64,000 bases of DNA from Sphaerochaeta halotolerans. Lineage in GTDB: Bacteria > Spirochaetota > Spirochaetia > Sphaerochaetales > Sphaerochaetaceae. The position numbers and the translations under genes were made by a program. Shown here piece after piece: positions 41,418-49,696 of this stretch. A model generated the notes under the pieces. That model saw nothing but the letters and a program-made list of their open reading frames with translations. It searched no databases and was not told the origin of the DNA. Location: NCBI RefSeq assembly GCF_003429665.1, contig NZ_QUWK01000004.1, positions 45,872-109,871 of the forward strand, read 5' to 3'. Each line of letters begins with the position of its first letter. Position 1 is the first letter of the stretch.

Positions 41418-42674
41418 ATGAATAAAGCCCTACAAACCCTGGTTGATAGAGGATTCGTCAAAGCCTGTACTGATTATGATGCACTTAGTGACCTGATGAA
41501 TGCTGGTCCTGTTACATTCTATGTGGGTGCAGACCCAACCGGGAAGAGCCTTCACATCGGTCATATGGTTCCATTTTTTGCCATGCACCATCTACAGAAC
41601 GCAGGCCATAATCCTATTGCGCTTGTAGGAGGGGGAACCGCGATGATCGGAGATCCTTCTGGAAAGACAGAGATGCGAAGGATGCTTACTGTTGAACAAA
41701 TTAAGAAAAATTGTGCTTCCATCAAGGAACAGCTGGGAACTGTTGTAGACTTTAGTGAACATCCAGAAGGTGGAAAAGGAAAGGCAGTTGCATTGAATAA
41801 TGCAGACTGGCTCAATGGATTGAACTATATTACCTTCCTCAGGGAGATTGGAAAGCATTTCTCGGTGAACAGGATGCTTACCTTTGAATCATACAAGCAG
41901 CGCCTTGAGCGTGGGCTTTCTTTCATTGAGTTCAACTACCAACTTCTACAGTCCTACGATTTCTATATTCTCAACCGTGATCATGGTTGCCGTCTGCAGA
42001 TTGGTGGAGATGATCAGTGGGGAAATATTGTCAGTGGTATTGAATTGATCAGAAAACTTGGTGGACCGGAATGCTATGGCCTGACGTTCAACCTGATCAC
42101 CCGCTCTGATGGACATAAAATGGGTAAGAGTGAGAAGGGAGCGGTTTTCCTTGATCCCGAACTTTTCAGTCCGTACGATTTCTACCAGTACTGGCGTAAT
42201 GTCAACGACGCAGATGTTGTAAGGTTTCTCAAGCTTTTTACCTTCCTTCCACTTGAAGAAATTGCTCAGTATGAGCGAGAAGATGTCAATATCAATGAGG
42301 CCAAGGATCGTCTTGCCTATGAACAGACAAAGATCATCCATGGGGAAGAAGAAGCCGAGAAAGCCAGGACTGCAGCAAAAGCCATGTTCAATGGTGCAAA
42401 CCTGGGGCTTGTTGGTCGTGAAGGCATGCCGTCTCTAGTTATCGGAAAACAAGAGTTGGAGACGGGTATCGGTGTGTTGGATTTGTTCAGCCGGACTGAC
42501 CTGGCAGCAACAAACAGTGATGCTCGACGCTTGGTAGCAGGTGGTGGTGCCTGGATTGGGGATCGTCGTGTTGATAATCCCAAGACACTCATTGATTCCT
42601 CCTATCTGGATGAGTATGGGGAATTGATCCTTCGTGCTGGAAAGAAGCGGTATTTCCGCATCATTGTAGAATAA
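41418..42674 (+). CDS. tyrS: Tyrosyl-tRNA synthetase
   Basis: 418 residues. GADPTGKSLHIGHMVPF carries the HIGH motif and KMGKSEKGAVFLD the KMSKS loop. A C-terminal S4-type RNA-binding domain (SDARRLVAGGGAWIGDRRVDNP) is present. ATG 41418 is 4 nt after the glyS stop with GGAG upstream in glyS. Last synthetase gene of the operon. Confidence 0.95.
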   Translation: MNKALQTLVDRGFVKACTDYDALSDLMNAGPVTFYVGADPTGKSLHIGHMVPFFAMHHLQNAGHNPIALVGGGTAMIGDPSGKTEMRRMLTVEQIKKNCASIKEQLGTVVDFSEHPEGGKGKAVALNNADWLNGLNYITFLREIGKHFSVNRMLTFESYKQRLERGLSFIEFNYQLLQSYDFYILNRDHGCRLQIGGDDQWGNIVSGIELIRKLGGPECYGLTFNLITRSDGHKMGKSEKGAVFLDPELFSPYDFYQYWRNVNDADVVRFLKLFTFLPLEEIAQYEREDVNINEAKDRLAYEQTKIIHGEEEAEKARTAAKAMFNGANLGLVGREGMPSLVIGKQELETGIGVLDLFSRTDLAATNSDARRLVAGGGAWIGDRRVDNPKTLIDSSYLDEYGELILRAGKKRYFRIIVE

Positions 42675-42678
42675 ACGA

Positions 42679-42700
42679 AGAGGGGGGGATTTCCCCCTCT
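42679..42700 (+). terminator. G-rich hairpin after tyrS
   Basis: AGAGGGGG, a 6-nt loop, and CCCCCTCT form an 8-bp GC-rich stem 5 nt after the tyrS stop. There is no U tract, so it may only partly terminate and let some transcription enter the ABC importer genes 20 nt later. Confidence 0.45.
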
Positions 42701-42719
42701 CTTCATAGGGAGATATGTG

Positions 42720-43694
42720 ATGAAGCATAAAATCAGTCTTGTTTTCGTAGCCTTGCTCGCCATGGTGGCGATTGGGGCACAGCCGGTTGCTGAAAAATCG
42801 GTTGATTCGCCATTGGAAGTCCATTTCGCTGTTATGGCCGGACCTACCGGATTTTCATCTGTTGCACTGAATAAAAATGAAGGGAGAATTGCAGATGACA
42901 TTCAGATTGCGATGCAGGTGTTCCCTTCACCCAATGAAGTGGTAGCCCGCTTGGCCAATGGGGAGCTCGATTTTGCCTGTCTTCCTTCCAACCTTGCTGC
43001 AAATATCTACAATAAGGGAGTAAAGATCAAACTGGCAGCAGTCATCGGGAATGGGATGCTCAGCGTAGTGTCCAGTGATGGCTCTGTACAAGGTGTGGGT
43101 GACCTCCTTGGGAAAACGATACATGTACCGGGAGCTGGTTCCACCCCTGACCAAATGGCTCAGCTGTTGCTCAAGGAAGCAGGGCTTGCAGCAGGGAAGG
43201 ATGTAATCCTTGACTATTCAGTCGCCAGCCCTGCGCAGCTTGCACAACTGACCATAGCAGGGAAGGTTTCCTTGGCCATGTTGCCACAGCCGTTTGTTTC
43301 CATGATTTTGAATGGGAGCAAGAACGCCACAGAAGTTGTCGATATACAGGTTCTGTATGAAGATCTTTCCGGTGTTGCAAACTATCCAATGAGTGTTATG
43401 GTGGTACGAGAGCAGTTTGCAAAGAACCACCCCCGTGCACTTGCGCAAATACTCAAGGCCTATGAGGACTCTGTTGCTTGGGTCAACGCAGAACCTCAAG
43501 CAGCGGGAGAGGCAATTGAGGAAGCTGGAATCATGAAGGCTGCCTTGGCAACTCCTTCCATCCCTTTCTGTAACTTGGTGTTTGTACCCAGCCAGGAAGC
43601 CAAGGAGGAAGTACAGGCCTACTACAGGTTTCTTCATTCCTTCAGCCCAGCATCGATCGGAGGTGCGGTTCCTGCAGACAATTTCTATCTGTAA
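42720..43694 (+). CDS. ABC importer binding protein, SsuA/NMT1-like
   Basis: 324 residues. A signal peptide (MKHKISLVFVALLAMVAIGA) lacks a lipobox cysteine. The mature part is a type II binding protein: VARLANGELDFACLPSNLAANIYNKG, GKTIHVPGAGSTPDQMAQLLL, and AKNHPRALAQILKAY. The class serves sulfonates, nitrate or thiamine precursors; the ligand is not defined here. AGGGAG precedes the ATG at 42720. Forms one importer with the two genes downstream. Confidence 0.87.
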   Translation: MKHKISLVFVALLAMVAIGAQPVAEKSVDSPLEVHFAVMAGPTGFSSVALNKNEGRIADDIQIAMQVFPSPNEVVARLANGELDFACLPSNLAANIYNKGVKIKLAAVIGNGMLSVVSSDGSVQGVGDLLGKTIHVPGAGSTPDQMAQLLLKEAGLAAGKDVILDYSVASPAQLAQLTIAGKVSLAMLPQPFVSMILNGSKNATEVVDIQVLYEDLSGVANYPMSVMVVREQFAKNHPRALAQILKAYEDSVAWVNAEPQAAGEAIEEAGIMKAALATPSIPFCNLVFVPSQEAKEEVQAYYRFLHSFSPASIGGAVPADNFYL

Positions 43695-43704
43695 GGGGTA
43701 GTAC

Positions 43705-44487
43705 ATGCGGTCAGTGAAGCGGAATCTGGTACTTCTTCTCGCTTCGGCTATCCTGCTCATTATCTGGCAGGTTGCCTCTATCTGGCTTGATAGTCAGATT
43801 TTGCTTCCTAGTCTTGGACCGGTTTTCACTACCTTGCTTGGCTTGGCCCGTGAGCCGGTCTTTACTTCCAATGTTCTGTTTACTGTCCTCAGGGCATTGG
43901 AAAGTTTCTTGATCATTCTTGTAAGTGCTTCGATCCTTGGGGTACTTGCTGGTAGGTATTCCTTGCTTTCCACCTTTTTACGTCCCTTTGTCACCACGTT
44001 GAAGGCTGTGCCAGTGATGAGTATCATCCTGCTTGCTTTCATCTGGTTCTCCAGTGGCACAGTGCCGCTTTTCTCAGCGTTTCTTATGGGATTCCCTGTC
44101 ATGTTTGTGCAGATGGAGATGGGAGTTAAACAGCTCGATTCCAATTTGGATGAAATGTGTGACCTTTATGGATTCTCAAAAAAGACAAAGCTTGTACATT
44201 TCATTGTACCTTCCCTGGTTCCTTATTTTGTCACTGGTGCCAAGACAGCGCTCTCCATGGTCTGGAAAGTGGTCATTGCTGCTGAGGTGTTGACGGTGCC
44301 ACAGTACGGGGTGGGGTCGAGGATGCAGCTAGCCCAAATGCAACTGGAGACTGACAAGGTGCTCTCTTGGACTTTGATTGCTATTTTCCTTACCGCCTTT
44401 GGGGACTTGGTGTTTGCTTTGATAGTGGAGGGCGTAGGTGCTCTGAAGCATCGACTTGACGCAAGGAGGGTCCCATGCGTTTCCTGA
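43705..44487 (+). CDS. ABC importer permease, SsuC-like
   Basis: 260 residues with about six hydrophobic segments. The EAA-type loop is ELNSNLDE-like (KQLDSNLDEMCDLYGFSKKTKLVHFIVPSL), contacting the ATPase. It starts 11 nt after the binding-protein stop and overlaps the ATPase gene by 13 nt. Confidence 0.88.
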   Translation: MRSVKRNLVLLLASAILLIIWQVASIWLDSQILLPSLGPVFTTLLGLAREPVFTSNVLFTVLRALESFLIILVSASILGVLAGRYSLLSTFLRPFVTTLKAVPVMSIILLAFIWFSSGTVPLFSAFLMGFPVMFVQMEMGVKQLDSNLDEMCDLYGFSKKTKLVHFIVPSLVPYFVTGAKTALSMVWKVVIAAEVLTVPQYGVGSRMQLAQMQLETDKVLSWTLIAIFLTAFGDLVFALIVEGVGALKHRLDARRVPCVS

Positions 44488-45188
44488 ATATCACCAAGCG
44501 ATACGGAGACAACCAGGTGTTCGATCACTTCAACCTAGAAGTGCCTCCTTCCACTATACTCTCGGTAGTTGGCCCTTCAGGGGAAGGAAAGACCACCTTG
44601 TTGCAGATGGCCGCCGGCCTCTTGTCACCTGATGAAGGTTTTATCGAGAAGGAAGAAGGGGAGCAGGGAGGTATCAGTTATCTTTTCCAAGAGCCACGAC
44701 TTCTACCCGCCAGTACAGTATATGAAAACGTTGAGCTTGCTCTTCGTTCCTCCTACAAGGAGAGAAATGAACGAGAGGAACGTACTTTGCACTATCTTGA
44801 CCTTGTTGGTCTGCAAGAAAGCCTTCCTCTCTATCCCCATCAGCTTTCGGGGGGAATGAGGCAGCGTGTTGCAATTGCAAGGGCGTTTGCCCATCAGTGC
44901 AATCTCATGTTGCTCGATGAGCCATTCCAGAGCTTGGATATTAAACTGAAGTATGCGTTGGTACATGCTTTCATTAGGCTGTGGGAAGAGAACCCAAAGA
45001 CCACCCTGTTTGTTACACACGACCCGAAGGAAGCTATCCTGCTTGGAGATGCTGTGTGCTGTCTTGGTGATCCAAAACAACCATTGTTGTACCAAAAAAT
45101 ACATATTCCCCGCAAAGCGAGGAATATCGGTGATGCATCACTATTGGCTTTGGAAGCCGATCTGGTAGAAACGTTGGTACGATCCTAG
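44475..45188 (+). CDS. ABC importer ATPase, SsuB-like
   Basis: 237 residues. Walker A is GPSGEGKTT, with glutamate at a position that is usually Gly, Ala or Cys but variable. The Q-loop is FQEPRLLP, the signature LSGGMRQRVAIARAF, Walker B LMLLDEPFQSL and the switch FVTHDPKEA. It energises the importer encoded just upstream. The stop codon TAG shares the sequence CTAG with the stop of the convergent superoxide reductase gene. Confidence 0.92.
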   Translation: MRFLNITKRYGDNQVFDHFNLEVPPSTILSVVGPSGEGKTTLLQMAAGLLSPDEGFIEKEEGEQGGISYLFQEPRLLPASTVYENVELALRSSYKERNEREERTLHYLDLVGLQESLPLYPHQLSGGMRQRVAIARAFAHQCNLMLLDEPFQSLDIKLKYALVHAFIRLWEENPKTTLFVTHDPKEAILLGDAVCCLGDPKQPLLYQKIHIPRKARNIGDASLLALEADLVETLVRS

Positions 45189-45565
45189 AGGTCAACCTTC
45201 CAGAGACCGTGCAGATTGCAGTACTCATAGACAGCTACAGCCTTGTCATCATCAAGTGCAAAAGTGGCGTGCGGTTTGCCGTCAATAGGAAGAGCCTTTC
45301 TCATACCACCCTTTTCAGTCTGGACATAGATGAATTCGATGTGGTGTTCCTGGGTCATGGGATGATCCACGGAACCTACATTCACACTCAGCTTGTTCCC
45401 TTCAACACTTACCACAGGAACATGCTTCTCCTTTGCTGCATCAACAGTGTTTGCCTTCAGGGGAGCCATCTCCTCACCACAGCAAGAAAGCTTTGGCCCT
45501 CTGTCGACAACCTTGGCTGCAATGTTGCCACAGTGCTTACAAATGTAGAAAATCTGATCTTTCAT
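45185..45565 (-). CDS. dfx: Desulfoferrodoxin (superoxide reductase)
   Basis: 126 residues. The N-terminal desulforedoxin-type iron site is YICKHCGN...CCGEEM, with the four cysteines present. The catalytic SOR domain has EHHIEFIYVQTE and the C-terminal YCNLHGLW with the Cys and His ligands of the active iron. It reduces superoxide to peroxide without producing oxygen, a typical defence of anaerobes. AAGGAG precedes the ATG. Confidence 0.95.
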   Translation of the reverse strand: MKDQIFYICKHCGNIAAKVVDRGPKLSCCGEEMAPLKANTVDAAKEKHVPVVSVEGNKLSVNVGSVDHPMTQEHHIEFIYVQTEKGGMRKALPIDGKPHATFALDDDKAVAVYEYCNLHGLWKVDL

Positions 45566-45650
45566 AGCTATTCTCCTTAGCTCTCATTATACCCTAGATT
45601 TTGCCAGTAGTACAGTGGGTATTATTCCTAATAGGGTGGAGTTAAAATTA

Positions 45651-45672
45651 AGGCAGGCTTTTCAGCCTGCCT
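45651..45672 (-). terminator. Terminator of gdhA
   Basis: AGGCAGGC, a 6-nt loop, and GCCTGCCT form an 8-bp stem, followed on the minus strand by an A/U-rich tail. It lies 23 nt past the stop. Confidence 0.7.
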
Positions 45673-45694
45673 CAGCATTGAATTACAGGGTGTA

Positions 45695-47056
45695 TCAAAC
45701 ATACCCTTGAGCAATCATAGCATCACTTACTTTCAGGAATCCTGCGATGTTCGCACCATCGACAAAGTTGTCCTTGGTGCTGTACTTCTCAGCCGCTTGG
45801 CTGATGGATGTGTAGATGTTCCTCATGATTTGTTGCAACTGCGTATCGACTTGTTCAGCGGTCCACTGGAGCTTCTGACTGTTCTGTGCCATTTCCAACC
45901 CAGATACAGCAACACCTCCTGCATTGGCCGCTTTTCCAGGAGCATGCAACACGCCTGCCTCCTTGAAAATAGCATCGGCTTCCAAGGTGGTAGGCATGTT
46001 TGCCCCTTCTCCTACCAGAGAAATTCCATTGGCTACCAAGTTCTTGGCATCATTTGCGTTGATTTCATTCTGGGTTGCACAAGGGAAAGCATAATCAGCT
46101 TTCACATCCCACAGTGGATTGGCATCCTCCGAGTCATTGTGAGGAATGTAGGTAGCTTCCTTGAACTGCTGGGCATATTCGCTTATTCTTCCTCTTCTTA
46201 CATTCTTCAGTGTCTTTACAAAGGCAAGCTTCTTCTCATCAATTCCGGATGGGTCAATGAGTATGCCGGAGGAATCGCTGAAACTGATGGGTGTTGCCCC
46301 CATGTGCAACAGCTTCTCAGCGGTGTACTGCGCGACATTTCCGCTACCACTGACAAGACAGGTCTTTCCTTGAAGGCTTTTTCCCTTTGCTTCCAGAATG
46401 GCTGCTGAGAGGTATACCAAACCGTAACCAGTTGCCTCTGGGCGGATAAAGGAACCACCGTAGGAGGGGCCTTTACCGGTCAATATTCCGACTGAACGGT
46501 TTTTCATTCTTCTGTATTGGCCATACAAGTATCCAATCTCCCTGGACCCGACGCCGATATCACCAGCTGGAATGTCGGTATCCTCACCAATATGGCGTGA
46601 AAGTTCTGTCATCATGCTCTGGCAGAAGCGCATTACCTCATTATCGCTCTTCCCTTTGGGGTTGAAGTCGCTTCCACCTTTACCACCACCCATTGCAAGA
46701 CCGGTAAGACTGTTTTTGAAGGTCTGTTCGAATGCAAGGAATTTCAAGATTGAAAGGTTAACCGATGGATGGAATCTCAAACCACCTTTATACGGACCGA
46801 TTGCACTATTCATCTGGACACGAAATGCGCGGTTGATCTGCAGCTGTCCATCGTCATCAATCCATGGAACGCGGAACATGATGACACGTTCAGGTTCTAC
46901 CATTCTATCAAGGACCTTATGATATACAATCTGAGGGAGATCATCCACCAAATGGTCAATTGATGCCATGAATGAGGTTACAGCCTGGATGAATTCCGGT
47001 TGATTCGGATCGACTTGTACTACGTGATCAAGAATTTGTTGTGTTGCTTCGTGCAT
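45695..47056 (-). CDS. gdhA: NADP-type glutamate dehydrogenase
   Basis: 453 residues, the length of hexameric NADP-dependent GDH. Key segments are VQMNSAIGPYKGGLRFHPSVN, GLAMGGGKGGSDFNPKGKS (substrate and catalytic lysines), PAGDIGVGSREIGYLYGQYRR, and the Rossmann GSGNVAQYTAEKL. It assimilates ammonium into 2-oxoglutarate. ATG 47056 has AGGAG 10 nt upstream. The frame stays open to 47251 but that part is low-complexity and lacks a ribosome site. Confidence 0.95.
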   Translation of the reverse strand: MHEATQQILDHVVQVDPNQPEFIQAVTSFMASIDHLVDDLPQIVYHKVLDRMVEPERVIMFRVPWIDDDGQLQINRAFRVQMNSAIGPYKGGLRFHPSVNLSILKFLAFEQTFKNSLTGLAMGGGKGGSDFNPKGKSDNEVMRFCQSMMTELSRHIGEDTDIPAGDIGVGSREIGYLYGQYRRMKNRSVGILTGKGPSYGGSFIRPEATGYGLVYLSAAILEAKGKSLQGKTCLVSGSGNVAQYTAEKLLHMGATPISFSDSSGILIDPSGIDEKKLAFVKTLKNVRRGRISEYAQQFKEATYIPHNDSEDANPLWDVKADYAFPCATQNEINANDAKNLVANGISLVGEGANMPTTLEADAIFKEAGVLHAPGKAANAGGVAVSGLEMAQNSQKLQWTAEQVDTQLQQIMRNIYTSISQAAEKYSTKDNFVDGANIAGFLKVSDAMIAQGYV

Positions 47057-47084
47057 TTGGATACTACTCCTCTGTTTGTATAAA

Positions 47085-47101
47085 TATACATAATCTGTAT
47101 A
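47085..47101. promoter_or_regulatory. Dyad in the gdhA promoter region
   Basis: TATACA, 5 nt, TGTATA form a 17-bp dyad. On the minus strand it overlaps a possible -10 (TATGTA) paired with TTTCTA 17 bp upstream. Candidate operator for nitrogen control. Confidence 0.4.
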
Positions 47102-47275
47102 TGATGGTATAGAAAATGGAGAAAAGGGTAAAGCCTTTCGTAAAACCGAAAAAAGGGGTAGGGGATTTTGAGGTATGCGTAAAAGACATATCACAGACAA
47201 GAATGACTGAGGAGGACCGCAATGGATAGCCACGCAATTTGCCATATCCACAATATCCTTCTTGCAAGAAAAAAT

Positions 47276-47312
47276 CCAAAAAAAATGGCAGTGAAAGTTG
47301 CTTCCACTGCCA
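47276..47312 (-). terminator. Terminator of the mtaD-mtnA unit
   Basis: On the minus strand TGGCAGTG, an 11-nt loop, and CACTGCCA are followed by eight U. A strong Rho-independent terminator 9 nt past the mtnA stop. Confidence 0.85.
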
Positions 47313-47320
47313 AAGTTTGC

Positions 47321-48358
47321 CTAGAGCGTTTCACCCCGCTCGAGCCGTTCAATGTTTTCCTTGAATGGAGGGTAGATGATACCCTTTTCTGTAATGATCC
47401 CCGTAAGGTTCTGGTGTGGGGTAACGTCAAAAGCAGGATTGTACACATCCATACCTTTTGGTGCTACCTGAACTCCCTGCACATGGGTAACTTCCTCTGC
47501 ATCCCTCTCTTCGATGGGAATGGCAGAGCCATCTGGAATGGAAAAATCTATTGTTGAAACGGGAACAACACTGTAGAAGGGTATCCCATAGGCTTTGCAT
47601 ATGACCGAAAGTGCAAAGGTCCCCAGTTTGTTTGCAACATCACCGTTAGCAGCGACCCGATCCCCTCCAAGGAGAACCAGGTCTATCTTTCCATCTCTGA
47701 TAAGCGTCGCTGCTGCACTATCTGGGATGAGCTTCGAGGGAATCTTAGCTTCCATCAATTCCCAAGCAGTAAGGCGAGCTCCCTGGAACCTTGGTCGAGT
47801 TTCATCAGCATAGACAAAGATGTCTTTCTTGTCATAGAACGCTGTCTTGATGACACCAAGCGCTGTTCCCCAACCTGCTGTTGCCAGTGCACCAGTATTG
47901 CAGTGGGTAAGAATTGTTGCCTTCTGAGGAACCACTGCAGCACCGATACGGGACATCAGCTTGTTGGTTTTGATATCCTCTTCCCTGATGGAATCAGCCT
48001 CAGCGAGCAATAAATTGAGGAGCTCTGCTCTTGGCTGTTTTATATTGTGCTCATACGTTGCCAGCATTCGGTTGATAGCCCAACCAAGGTTGACCGCAGT
48101 AGGCCTTGCCAGACTAAGAAACTTACAAGCTTTCTTGAAGTCTGCATCATCAGGGCACTGGAGTGCAGCAAGATATACTCCGTACGCTGCAGCAGAGCCG
48201 ATGGCTGGAGCGCCTCGAACAATCATGTCCCGGATGGCAAACTCGACATCCTCAAAGGTTTTACAAGTTACATAGGAAACCTCAGCCGGCAAGATACGTT
48301 GATCGATCAACGTAAGCGTATCATCCTTGAATATAAGTGTTGCAAATGATTCATCCAT
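47321..48358 (-). CDS. mtnA: S-methyl-5-thioribose-1-phosphate isomerase
   Basis: 345 residues. RGAPAIGSAAAYG near the N-terminus, the catalytic cysteine in THCNTGALATAG, and the catalytic aspartate in GGDRVAANGDVANKIG-like LGGDRVAANGDVANKLG define MtnA. It converts methylthioribose-1-phosphate to methylthioribulose-1-phosphate. AGGAGA precedes ATG 48358. It lies 13 nt downstream of mtaD. Later methionine-salvage genes (mtnB, C, D) are not present in the window. Confidence 0.93.
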   Translation of the reverse strand: MDESFATLIFKDDTLTLIDQRILPAEVSYVTCKTFEDVEFAIRDMIVRGAPAIGSAAAYGVYLAALQCPDDADFKKACKFLSLARPTAVNLGWAINRMLATYEHNIKQPRAELLNLLLAEADSIREEDIKTNKLMSRIGAAVVPQKATILTHCNTGALATAGWGTALGVIKTAFYDKKDIFVYADETRPRFQGARLTAWELMEAKIPSKLIPDSAAATLIRDGKIDLVLLGGDRVAANGDVANKLGTFALSVICKAYGIPFYSVVPVSTIDFSIPDGSAIPIEERDAEEVTHVQGVQVAPKGMDVYNPAFDVTPHQNLTGIITEKGIIYPPFKENIERLERGETL

Positions 48359-48371
48359 GCTTATCTCCTCG

Positions 48372-49661
48372 TTAGCGCTTGAGTATATTTGCCCAGCTTT
48401 TCTGTACATCATCCATTACTTTGTTTTCATCCAATGTACGTACCTTGCGTTGTTCCATTAGAATCTTTCCCTGACAGAAAACGGTGTCGATATCAGAGCT
48501 CTGGGCTGCATACACCAATGCACTGAATGGGTCATTGAGTGGGGTGAGGTGGCTTTTCTTCAGATCAATCAAAAGAAGATCTGCTTCCTTACCTGCTTCC
48601 AATGTTCCCACCTTGTCACCAACTCCCATGGCTTCTGCTCCTCGTTTGGTGGCCATTTCCAACACCTGGTAAGGTGTTAGTTTCTCAGCGTCGGTTTCCA
48701 CGACTCTTCCCAGAAGGCTGGCGATGTGCATCTCTTCGAACATGTTCAGATTGTTGTTGCTGCTTGCCCCATCGGTGCCCAACGCTACAGGAATTCCTGC
48801 TTTCAGGTAGGATGCGATAGGAGCAATGCCACTGGAAAGTTTGAGATTGCTGCTGGGGTTGTGTACGATGGTGGTGTCAAAGGTTTCCAGAAGCTTGATA
48901 TCCTCTTCACTCAAGTGAACACAATGGGCAAGCATGCTCTTAACGTCCTGTAGTACACCTGTCTTTGCCAAGTAGGAAGGGGGAGTCATTCCTGTTTCTT
49001 TGATGCAATCATCCACTTCTTTCTTGGTCTCACTAAGATGCGTGTGCAGTACTCTGCCATGCTCACGTGCCCAAGAGGCTGCATACTGGTAGGTTTCCTG
49101 CGTACAGGTATAGATTGCGTGAGGGGCAACATTCAACGTAAGACGCCCTTCAGCTTCTGCAAGATAGGGAGCAAGAAGGGTCTCCCTCTCTTCGACCCGT
49201 GCTTTGTTCTCTTCAAGTGCGCCGAACAATGTCACTCCTATATTTCCCCTGATCCCTCCCTCGATGACAGCCTGGGCCGTTGCCTGGGGTTCGAAGTACA
49301 TGTCAGTGAACAGGGTGCAGCCGCCCTGGATCAGTTCAATGATACCAAGACGGCTGGCAAGCAGTACATCCTCTGCGGTGAGTTTGTCTTCGATCGGGAA
49401 AATCTCAGCTAGCCATGCCTGTAGGGTAGGAAGTGAGTCCTTGTAGTTGCGCATAAGGCCCATGCTCAAATGGGTATGGGCATTCACCAAGGAAGGCATT
49501 ACAAGGAATGAAGATCCATCAATGATACGGTCCGCCCTGAATGAAGGGTCTCCCGTTCCGACAAATACAATATGTTTCCCATCGATACCAATATCACCAC
49601 GGAGGTAGAGACCCTCTTTGGTCATTGGTATGATGAGTGCGTTTGCTATGAGTAGTTTCAT
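48372..49661 (-). CDS. mtaD: 5-methylthioadenosine/S-adenosylhomocysteine deaminase
   Basis: 429 residues of the amidohydrolase fold. Metal ligands are in NAHTHLSMG, the TLNVAPHAIYTCT histidine, LAHCVHL, and GTDGASSNNNLNM. MtaD deaminates MTA and SAH to methylthioinosine and S-inosylhomocysteine. With MtnA downstream, the likely flow is MTA to methylthioinosine, then phosphorolysis, then isomerisation; a phosphorylase gene is not seen here. The ATG follows a -10 box by 6 nt (predicted leaderless). Confidence 0.92.
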   Translation of the reverse strand: MKLLIANALIIPMTKEGLYLRGDIGIDGKHIVFVGTGDPSFRADRIIDGSSFLVMPSLVNAHTHLSMGLMRNYKDSLPTLQAWLAEIFPIEDKLTAEDVLLASRLGIIELIQGGCTLFTDMYFEPQATAQAVIEGGIRGNIGVTLFGALEENKARVEERETLLAPYLAEAEGRLTLNVAPHAIYTCTQETYQYAASWAREHGRVLHTHLSETKKEVDDCIKETGMTPPSYLAKTGVLQDVKSMLAHCVHLSEEDIKLLETFDTTIVHNPSSNLKLSSGIAPIASYLKAGIPVALGTDGASSNNNLNMFEEMHIASLLGRVVETDAEKLTPYQVLEMATKRGAEAMGVGDKVGTLEAGKEADLLLIDLKKSHLTPLNDPFSALVYAAQSSDIDTVFCQGKILMEQRKVRTLDENKVMDDVQKSWANILKR

Positions 49662-49667
49662 GAAGCT

Positions 49668-49696
49668 ATAGTACCATGAAGTCGTTAGGCAGTCAC
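49668..49696 (-). promoter_or_regulatory. mtaD promoter (predicted leaderless)
   Basis: On the minus strand GTGACT (49696-49691), 17 bp, TACTAT (49673-49668), then 6 nt to the ATG. The -35 lies within the end of the acyl-CoA synthetase gene. Confidence 0.5.

Noticed and set aside
47057..47251. In-frame N-terminal extension of gdhA
   Set aside because: The extension lacks a ribosome site and family similarity; ATG 47056 has AGGAG and gives the standard enzyme length.
47222..47557. Plus-strand ORF with GGAGG upstream, antisense to mtnA
   Set aside because: It runs through the mtnA terminator and coding region in an antisense frame and has no family features.
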